Under the pieces are notes generated by a model. It did not search any database, was not told where the DNA came from, and worked only from the letters and a program-made list of their open reading frames with translations. Made by a program: the position numbers and the translations under genes. Shown here in pieces: positions 1-5,159 of a stretch of 5,159 nucleotides of DNA (positions within the stretch are counted from its first letter, which is position 1; every line of letters starts with the position of its first letter). Source of the stretch: an uncultured bacterium (lineage in GTDB: Bacteria; Actinomycetota; Actinomycetes; S36-B12); the NCBI GenBank assembly GCA_903954205.1, contig CAJBMR010000369.1, positions 1 to 5,159 on the forward strand, written 5' to 3'.

Positions 1-57
1 CCCCCAGGGCCGGAAGGCAGCAAGGGCAGGCGGGCTCTGTCGGGTGCGCGGGGGGTC
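1..57 (+). ncRNA. ffs: Signal recognition particle RNA (4.5S-type), 3' part, truncated at window edge
   Basis: This is the RNA scaffold of the bacterial signal recognition particle, which binds the protein Ffh and delivers nascent membrane and secreted proteins to FtsY and the translocon. The Ffh-binding domain IV is clearly visible. One side of the symmetric internal loop is CAGG (5-8), followed by a 3-bp stem GCC/GGC (9-11 with 16-18). The stem is capped by the invariant GGAA tetraloop (12-15), and AGCA (19-22) is the other loop side. The 3' strand continues through the G-rich stretch ending near 55-57. Its pairing partner, the 5' half of the molecule, lies outside the window. The exact 3' end is an estimate. 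In actinobacteria this gene commonly sits just upstream of dnaX, as it does here. Confidence 0.88.
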
Positions 58-79
58 CCCTGCTGTCCCCTTCCCGGAC

Positions 80-91
80 TAGGGTGACCGG
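80..91 (+). promoter_or_regulatory. dnaX start region: weak SD or possible leaderless -10
   Basis: The bases TAGGGT at 80-85 can be read in two ways. AGGG/AGGGTGA (81-87) is a modest Shine-Dalgarno sequence about 7 bases before the GTG at 92. Alternatively, TAGGGT fits the actinobacterial -10 form TAnnnT, and transcription would then begin at about 92, giving a leaderless dnaX mRNA. No convincing -35 is visible. Co-transcription from the ffs promoter is a third possibility. Confidence 0.3.
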
Positions 92-1882
92 GTGTCCACG
101 GCCCTCTATCGCACCTACCGGCCGGGGCGTCTGGCCGACGTCGTGGGCCAGGAGCACGTCACCGAGCCGCTCTCCCGGGCCCTCGCCAGCGACCGGGTGC
201 ACCATGCCTACCTGCTGTCGGGACCGCGCGGCTGCGGCAAGACCTCGACGGCCCGCATCCTCGCCCGCTCGCTCAACTGTGCGCAGGGCCCCACTGCCGA
301 GCCGTGCGGTGAGTGCCAGAGTTGCGTGGACCTCGCGCCCAACGGCCCCGGCTCCATCGACGTCATCGAACTCGATGCAGCGAGTCATGGTGGTGTCGAT
401 GACACCCGCGAGTTGCGCGAGCGTGCGATGTTCGCCCCGGTCTCGTCCCGCTACAAGGTCTACATCGTCGACGAGGCCCACATGGTCACCACCGCGGGCT
501 TCAACGCGCTCCTCAAGCTCGTCGAGGAGCCGCCTGATCACGTGCGCTTCATCTTCGCGACGACCGAGGCGGACAAGGTCATTCCCACCATCCGATCGCG
601 CACCTTCAACTACGCCTTCCGACTCATCCCCACCCGGGTCCTCCAGCAGCACCTGGCGATGGTGTGCGAGGCCGAGGGAGTGCCGGCCGAACCCGCAGCC
701 CTCGCGCTGGTGGCGCGCAGCGCCGCTGGCAGTGTGCGCGATGCTCTCTCGATCCTCGGGCAGCTCATCGCCGGGTCCGGACCGGAGGGCCTCACCCACG
801 ATGAGGTCTCCGCCCAGCTCGGCGTGACCGACGCGGCCCTCCTGGACGACACCATCGATGCCATCGCGTCAGGTGAGGGCGCGCGCCTCTTCTCCGTCAT
901 CGACCGGGTGGTCGACGCCGGCCATGATCCGCGCGGCTTTGCCGCCGACCTGCTGCAGCGCCTGCGCGATCTCATCGTCTTGTCGGCCATCCCCGGCGAT
1001 GAGGCTTTGGCCATCCTCGATGCACCTGATTCCGAGATCGAGGTGATGCGCAGGCAGGTGGCCAGCCTCACGTTGGCGGAGCTGTCACGTGCCGCGGATC
1101 TCGTGAGCGACGGGCTCACTCAATTCCGCGGCGCGACCGCACCCCGACTCCACCTGGAGTTGCTCGCCGCTCGCCTGCTGCTGCCTTCTGCCGACTCCTC
1201 GCCCGCTGGCCTGGCGGTGCGCCTGGATCGCCTCGAGCGCGGCGCCCCCGCGGCTGCCGCCCCGGCTCCCCGGGCGACAGCGCCACGCGCCGCGGCCGCA
1301 GAGTCGCGTCGGGCTCCCGAGCCCGAGCTGCAGCCCCAGGCTCCTCGCGCCGAGGAGCGCGCTCGTCCCGCGCCTTCCGGCCCACCGGCACCCCCTCGGA
1401 TGTCTCAGGTCCTCGCCAACGTCGCCGAGCAGCCTGAGGCAGATGTGGCGCCCGCACCCTCGCCACCCCCGACCGGGGGCTCGCCTGCGAGCCTTGCCGA
1501 TGTCACAACGATGTGGCCCGCGATCCTCGAGGGCTTGAAGTCGATGTCGCGTGTTGCCTGGATGGTCTTCAGCGACTCGCGCCCACTCTCCCTCGACGCC
1601 GGCGTACTCGCCGTCGGTGTCCCCGAGGAGAGCAAGGTGCGCAATGCCCGCGCGAGCGGTCACGCGGAGCGCCTGCGCCAGGTGATCATCGATGTCATGC
1701 ATGTCGATGTCCAAGTCGACGTGGTCGCGACGGGCTCGGTCCCGCCCCCCGCTTCGCAGGAGGCCGCCACCTCAGACGAGCCCAGCATCGATGATTCCGA
1801 CAGCGAAGATGACGTGAGCGGCGAGGCCCTGGCCATGCGTGAGCTGGGGGCGACCGTCATCGGCGAGATCGAGCAGGGCTGA
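92..1882 (+). CDS. dnaX: DNA polymerase III subunit gamma/tau (clamp-loader ATPase)
   Basis: This is the ATPase subunit of the replicative clamp loader. It loads the beta sliding clamp onto primed DNA and, through its C-terminal part, ties the loader to the polymerase at the fork. The 596-residue product begins MSTALYRTYRP, the usual DnaX N-terminus, which supports the GTG at 92. AAA+ motifs are intact: Walker A GPRGCGKT (44-51); a zinc module with Cys63, Cys72, Cys75 and Cys78 in the spacing of E. coli DnaX; Walker B VYIVDEAH (123-130); sensor 1 FIFATTE (153-159); an arginine-finger motif written SRT (169-171) rather than SRC; and sensor 2 GSVRDALS (213-220). Domain III runs to about residue 365. 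A Pro/Ala-rich linker (about 385-465) leads to a C-terminal tau domain (about 474-546) with the WPAILEGLK and VAWMVF segments, then a tail rich in Asp, Glu and Ser (about 562-575). I see no programmed-frameshift signal for a short gamma form. Confidence 0.97.
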   Translation: MSTALYRTYRPGRLADVVGQEHVTEPLSRALASDRVHHAYLLSGPRGCGKTSTARILARSLNCAQGPTAEPCGECQSCVDLAPNGPGSIDVIELDAASHGGVDDTRELRERAMFAPVSSRYKVYIVDEAHMVTTAGFNALLKLVEEPPDHVRFIFATTEADKVIPTIRSRTFNYAFRLIPTRVLQQHLAMVCEAEGVPAEPAALALVARSAAGSVRDALSILGQLIAGSGPEGLTHDEVSAQLGVTDAALLDDTIDAIASGEGARLFSVIDRVVDAGHDPRGFAADLLQRLRDLIVLSAIPGDEALAILDAPDSEIEVMRRQVASLTLAELSRAADLVSDGLTQFRGATAPRLHLELLAARLLLPSADSSPAGLAVRLDRLERGAPAAAAPAPRATAPRAAAAESRRAPEPELQPQAPRAEERARPAPSGPPAPPRMSQVLANVAEQPEADVAPAPSPPPTGGSPASLADVTTMWPAILEGLKSMSRVAWMVFSDSRPLSLDAGVLAVGVPEESKVRNARASGHAERLRQVIIDVMHVDVQVDVVATGSVPPPASQEAATSDEPSIDDSDSEDDVSGEALAMRELGATVIGEIEQG

Positions 1883-1883
1883 G

Positions 1884-2483
1884 ATGTACGACGGCATCGT
1901 GGCCGACCTCATCGACGAGCTCGGCCGCCTCCCCGGGGTCGGCCCCAAGAGCGCGCAGCGGCTCGCTTTCCACATCCTCCAGGCGGAGCCGGCTGACGTG
2001 CGCCGCCTCGCGGAGGTGCTCGTCGCTGTGAAGGAGCGCGCCCGCTTTTGCTCGACCTGCGGGCATGTGACCGAGGAGGAGGAGTGCCGGATCTGCCGCG
2101 ACCCTCGTCGTGACCCGCACTCACTGTGCGTCGTCGAGGAATCGCGCGATGTGATCGCCATCGAGCGCACCGCCGAATACCGCGGCCGCTACCACGTGCT
2201 CGGCGGGGCCATCAGCCCGATCGACGGCGTAGGACCCGATGACCTGCGCATGCGCGAGCTCATGCAGCGCCTCGCCGACGGACAGATCACCGAGGTGATC
2301 ATTGCCACCGATCCCAACCTCGAGGGCGAGGCCACCGCGACGTATCTCGCGCGCATGCTCATCCCCCTGGGTCTCGAGGTGACGCGCCTCGCAAGTGGTC
2401 TGCCTGTCGGAGGGGACCTGGAGTACGCCGACGAGGTCACCCTCGGGCGTGCCTTCGCAGGTCGTCGTCGCGTCGACGGCTAG
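1884..2483 (+). CDS. recR: Recombination mediator protein RecR
   Basis: RecR acts in the RecF(O)R pathway, where it forms a ring clamp on DNA and helps load RecA at single-stranded gaps during repair. The 199-residue product has the normal family length and every expected module. A helix-hairpin-helix lies at about 10-32 (LPGVGPKSAQRLAFHIL). The zinc finger uses Cys56, Cys59, Cys68 and Cys71. The Toprim domain spans about 79-172, with acidic Glu86 in VVEE and Asp143 in ATDPNLEGEATA. The C-terminal Walker-B-like segment is ADEVTLGRAF (182-191). The ATG at 1884 was chosen because the protein then starts MYDGIVADLI, as relatives do; an in-frame upstream start at 1839 would lie inside dnaX. The gap to the dnaX stop is one base (TGA G ATG), so translational coupling is likely, with AGGG at 1875-1878 as a weak binding site. 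The ybaB/ebfC gene often found between dnaX and recR is absent. Confidence 0.97.
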   Translation: MYDGIVADLIDELGRLPGVGPKSAQRLAFHILQAEPADVRRLAEVLVAVKERARFCSTCGHVTEEEECRICRDPRRDPHSLCVVEESRDVIAIERTAEYRGRYHVLGGAISPIDGVGPDDLRMRELMQRLADGQITEVIIATDPNLEGEATATYLARMLIPLGLEVTRLASGLPVGGDLEYADEVTLGRAFAGRRRVDG

Positions 2484-2536
2484 ACAGGACGAGCCGGTTC
2501 CGCTTGAGGCTGCGGGTCGCGCGACATCCGACGGCC

Positions 2537-2544
2537 GATAGACT
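2537..2544 (+). promoter_or_regulatory. Candidate lysC-asd promoter -10 (GATAGACT)
   Basis: TAGACT at 2539-2544 matches the actinobacterial -10 pattern TAnnnT and lies in the only sizeable gap of the plus-strand gene row, 63 bases before the lysC start. Transcription would start near 2551. No good -35 is visible at normal spacing: GTCGCG at 2516-2521 is poor, and TTGAGG at 2504-2509 is 29 bases away, which is too far. The same octamer GATAGACT occurs upstream of the tRNA-Pro gene in this window, which raises confidence a little. Confidence 0.4.
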
Positions 2545-2564
2545 GCTGCTTCCGCCGTTGGTGC

Positions 2565-2582
2565 CCGCCCCGTCGGGGGCGG
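2565..2582 (+). other. GC-rich hairpin in the recR-lysC gap (lysC leader)
   Basis: A perfect 7-bp stem, CCGCCCC (2565-2571) with GGGGCGG (2576-2582), closes a GTCG loop. It lies after the candidate -10 and ends 14 bases before the lysC ribosome binding site, so it would sit in the lysC 5' leader if that promoter is used. It could also end transcription from recR, though no run of T follows. No lysine riboswitch or leader peptide is recognisable. In DNA this GC-rich, a 7-bp stem can occur by chance. Confidence 0.35.
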
Positions 2583-2596
2583 CCGGTGTGTTGTCC

Positions 2597-2601
2597 AGGA
2601 G
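2597..2601 (+). promoter_or_regulatory. Ribosome binding site AGGAG deciding the lysC start
   Basis: AGGAG stands 5 bases before the GTG at 2607. This favours 2607 over the in-frame GTG at 2586, which would add seven residues (MCCPGAD) not expected in the family. An out-of-frame ATG at 2605 overlaps the GTG, and its spacing of 3 bases is too short to be preferred. Confidence 0.8.
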
Positions 2602-2606
2602 CCGAT

Positions 2607-3889
2607 GTGGGCCTCGTCGTGCAGAAGTACGGAGGCTCCAGCGTTGCTAACGCTGAGAGCATCCGTCGCGTCGCAGCGCGCATCGTGGCGACTCACCGTG
2701 CGGGGCACGGGGTCGCGGTCGTCGTCTCTGCCATGGGCGACACCACCGATGAGCTTCTCGACCTCGCCGAGCAGGTCTCCCCGAGTCCCCCCGGCCGCGA
2801 GCTCGACATGCTCCTCACCGCGGGTGAGCGCATCTCCATGGCCCTGGTCGCCATGGCCATCAACGACCTCGGCGAAGAGGCACGCTCCTACACCGGATCC
2901 CAGGCCGGCCTCATCACCGATTCCTCGCACGGCGCAGCGCGCATCATCGACGTGACGCCCGGGCGCATCCAGGAGGCACTTGCGGCGGGCGCCATCCCGA
3001 TCGTCGCCGGCTTCCAGGGCGTCGCCCAGGACACCAAGGACATCACCACCCTTGGTCGCGGGGGCTCCGACACGACCGCGGTGGCACTCGCCGCCGCCCT
3101 CGGTGCTGACGTGTGCGAGATCTACACCGACGTCGACGGCGTCTTCAGTGCCGACCCCCGCGTCGTGCCCAAGGCGCGCCAGCTCTCCGTCGTCACCTAC
3201 GAGGAGATGCTGGAGTTGGCTGCTGCCGGCGCCAAGGTTCTCCACCTGCGCTGCGTGGAGTACGCGCGTCGCTTTGATCTGCCCATCCACGTGCGGTCAT
3301 CCTTCTCCGACCGCGAGGGCACCTATGTCCTGTCCGAGGCCGCGATCGCGGCCCGAATTGCCGCGGGAGGCACCATGGAGCAGCCGATCATCTCCGGCAC
3401 GGCCGCCGACCTCAACGACGCCAAGGTCACCGTGGTCGGCGTACCCGACCGCCCGGGCGAGGCCGCCGCGATCTTCAGCGCGCTGGCCGATGCCGGCATC
3501 AACATCGACATGATCGTCCAGAACGTTTCCGTAGCCTCGACTGGTCGCACTGATGTGACCTTCACGTGTCCGCAGGGGTCCATGGGCAAGGCGACCAGCG
3601 CTCTTGAGGCCGTGCGCGCGCAGATCGGCTTCGAGGGTCTCCTCACCGACGAGGGCATCGCCAAGATCTCGCTGGTCGGAGCTGGGATGCGCTCGCACCC
3701 CGGTGTCTCGGCGACCTTCTTCAAGGCGCTCGCCGACGCGGGGGTCAACGTCGAGATGATCTCGACGTCCGAAATCCGCATCTCGGTGGTGACGCGGGCG
3801 GAGGTTGCCCAGCAAGCCGTGCAGGCCCTGCACACCGCATTCGGGCTCGACGCCGACGGTGAGGCTGTTGTCTACGCCGGGACCGGGCG

Positions 3890-3893
<4 letters not shown>
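2607..3893 (+). CDS. lysC: Aspartokinase, alpha (full-length) subunit
   Basis: Aspartokinase phosphorylates L-aspartate with ATP to give 4-phospho-L-aspartate, the committed step towards lysine, diaminopimelate, threonine and methionine. From the GTG at 2607 the product is 428 residues and begins MGLVVQKYGGSSVA, with the family's nucleotide/substrate motif KYGGSSV at 7-13. Other kinase-domain motifs are TTLGRGGSDTTAVAL (147-161), TDVDGVFSADPR (174-185) and GAKVLH (208-213). Two C-terminal ACT domains (about 272-340 and 352-420) are the amino-acid-sensing part, with the conserved stretches QNVS (305-308), SLVGAGMRSHPGV (355-367) and STSEIRISV (386-394). The length and the presence of an internal start match the actinobacterial alpha2beta2 enzyme, known for concerted inhibition by lysine plus threonine. 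The gene overlaps asd by 4 bases, so the two are co-transcribed and probably translationally coupled. The symbol ask is also used for this gene. Confidence 0.96.
3365..3370 (+). promoter_or_regulatory. Internal ribosome binding site GGGAGG for the aspartokinase beta subunit
   Basis: GGGAGG lies inside the lysC reading frame (codons for Ala-Gly-Gly) and 4 bases before an in-frame ATG at 3375. It is the strongest Shine-Dalgarno match seen at any start in this window, stronger than those of dnaX, recR and asd. It supports independent initiation of the beta subunit. Confidence 0.65.
3375..3893 (+). CDS. Aspartokinase beta (regulatory) subunit, in-frame internal start within lysC
   Basis: An in-frame ATG (codon 257 of lysC), preceded by GGGAGG, would give a 172-residue protein identical to the C-terminal part of aspartokinase. 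It begins MEQPIISGTAADL and carries both ACT domains but no kinase domain. In Corynebacterium glutamicum and in mycobacteria, lysC is known to encode such a beta subunit from an internal start, and the corynebacterial beta subunit is also 172 residues. The start falls at the same place, in the linker between kinase and ACT domains. The beta subunit pairs with alpha, and the ACT domains of the two chains form the lysine/threonine binding sites. The sequence shows the start and its binding site; that the product is made here is inferred from relatives. Confidence 0.72.
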
Positions 3894-4927
<1,034 letters not shown>

Positions 4928-4930
4928 CCA

Positions 4931-4944
4931 CTTGCGCCTGCAAG
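4931..4944 (+). repeat. Short inverted repeat just after asd
   Basis: CTTGC (4931-4935) and GCAAG (4940-4944) can form a 5-bp stem with a GCCT loop between the asd stop and the long terminator hairpin, sharing one base (4944) with it. It may be an accessory part of the terminator or chance. Confidence 0.3.
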
Positions 4945-4991
4945 ACACATGGGAAGGGCCCGGATCGCAAGATCCGGGCCCTTCCCATGTG

Positions 4992-4993
<2 letters not shown>
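4944..4993. terminator. Perfect 23-bp hairpin with GCAA loop, convergent terminator of asd and tRNA-Pro
   Basis: The left arm 4944-4966 and the right arm 4971-4993 are exact reverse complements over 23 bp, closing a GCAA (GNRA-type) tetraloop at 4967-4970. The core is GGGAAGGGCCCGGATC. The hairpin starts 16 bases after the asd stop and ends two bases inside the minus-strand tRNA-Pro gene, so it lies between two converging genes and reads the same from both sides. There is no T-run on either side, the form of terminator common in GC-rich actinobacteria. Termination in both directions is inferred from structure and position. Confidence 0.88.
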
Positions 4994-5065
<72 letters not shown>

Positions 5066-5078
5066 AGGGAGCCGAAGG

Positions 5079-5084
5079 AGTCTA
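5079..5084 (-). promoter_or_regulatory. Candidate tRNA-Pro promoter -10 (TAGACT, minus strand)
   Basis: On the minus strand GATAGACT ends 13 bases before the tRNA 5' end, so transcription would begin about 6-8 bases ahead of the mature tRNA. The -35 region is weak: TGCTCA (complement of 5102-5107) lies at 17-base spacing. The octamer is the same as that upstream of lysC. The TAG within it is also the stop codon of the putative upstream gene. Confidence 0.45.
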
Positions 5085-5159
5085 TCCCCCGGCGGTGAGG
5101 GTGAGCAGTGTGGCCTCCGGTGGGCACGCGAAGCGGATGGGGGCGTACGGAGACGTGCC
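5082..5159 (-). CDS. C-terminal end of a probable calcineurin-like metallophosphoesterase (partial)
   Basis: The minus strand is open from the window edge to a TAG at 5084-5082, giving 25 residues that begin GTSPYAPIRF and include RFACPPEATLLTL. This resembles the C-terminal signature of YkuE/YaeI-type calcineurin-like phosphoesterases, where a GLG-T/S segment is followed by P-x-R-F, then C-x-PE and a run of aliphatic residues before the stop. Third positions are about 84% G or C, as expected for coding DNA here. Mycobacteria and related organisms, as I recall, carry such a gene upstream of a tRNA-Pro gene. The fragment is too short to show metal-binding residues. A competing reading is a plus-strand gene starting at GTG 5101, whose peptide I do not recognise. 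Confidence 0.55.
   Translation of the reverse strand, partial: GTSPYAPIRFACPPEATLLTLTAGG

Noticed and set aside
51..70. GGGG/CCCC pairing after ffs as a possible terminator
   Set aside because: The G-run belongs to the SRP RNA closing helix, and the pairing with CCCC at 67-70 is short with a large loop. It is not distinguishable from chance in this composition.
84..827. Plus-strand frame of 247 codons overlapping the dnaX start
   Set aside because: It is dominated by Ser, Arg and Pro, which is typical of an off-frame reading of GC-rich coding DNA. DnaX in the neighbouring frame is unmistakable.
1085..1714. Minus-strand open frame of 209 codons opposite the dnaX linker
   Set aside because: Its composition mirrors the Pro/Ala-rich linker of DnaX (low-complexity Arg/Gly). 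It is best explained as a shadow of dnaX.
1738..1755. C-rich run resembling a slippery site for a dnaX frameshift (G CCC CCC)
   Set aside because: It falls at codons 551-553, far downstream of where a gamma product would be cut. There is no evident stimulatory stem, and no A-rich heptamer of the E. coli type is present elsewhere in the gene.
2586..2606. Upstream GTG at 2586 as the lysC start
   Set aside because: It would add seven residues (MCCPGAD) not expected in aspartokinases, and the clear AGGAG site is correctly spaced only for the GTG at 2607.
2121..3290. Long minus-strand open frame of 389 codons opposite recR and lysC
   Set aside because: It lies wholly opposite two certain genes and their gap. 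Its length follows from the GC-rich third positions of the real genes, which suppress stops in some antisense frames. The peptide shows no recognisable domain and no convincing start signal.

Overview
This is a GC-rich, densely packed stretch of bacterial housekeeping chromosome, almost certainly from an actinomycete (Actinomycetota). Four signs point there: the very high G/C content at third codon positions; the frequent GTG starts; an SRP RNA directly upstream of dnaX; and the aspartokinase-aspartate semialdehyde dehydrogenase pair (lysC-asd), with an internal lysC start of the corynebacterial/mycobacterial kind. The genus cannot be told from the sequence alone.

Layout, left to right. Positions 1 to about 57 are the 3' part of the signal recognition particle RNA (ffs), cut by the window edge. 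dnaX (92-1882), the clamp-loader tau subunit, follows about 35 bases later. One base after its stop comes recR (1884-2483), a recombinational repair gene. A 123-base gap holds a candidate -10 element, a GC-rich hairpin and a good ribosome binding site. lysC (2607-3893) follows and appears to contain a second in-frame gene for the aspartokinase beta subunit (3375-3893). asd (3890-4927) overlaps lysC by four bases (ATGA). Downstream of asd is a perfect 23-bp inverted repeat with a GCAA loop (4944-4993), which serves as a convergent terminator. On the minus strand come tRNA-Pro(CGG) (4992-5065), a -10-like element just upstream of it, and what looks like the last 25 codons of a calcineurin-like metallophosphoesterase running in from the right edge.

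Functionally there are two transcription blocks on the plus strand. The first is replication and repair (ffs, dnaX, recR). The second is the first two steps from aspartate to lysine, threonine, methionine and diaminopimelate (lysC, asd). A minus-strand block (phosphoesterase, then tRNA-Pro) converges on the asd terminator. I see no mobile element, CRISPR array, phage gene or unknown multi-gene system. The points most worth a second look are the internal lysC start, the long terminator hairpin that intrudes two bases into the tRNA 3' end, the missing ybaB/ebfC gene between dnaX and recR, and the overlapping ATG/GTG at the lysC start.
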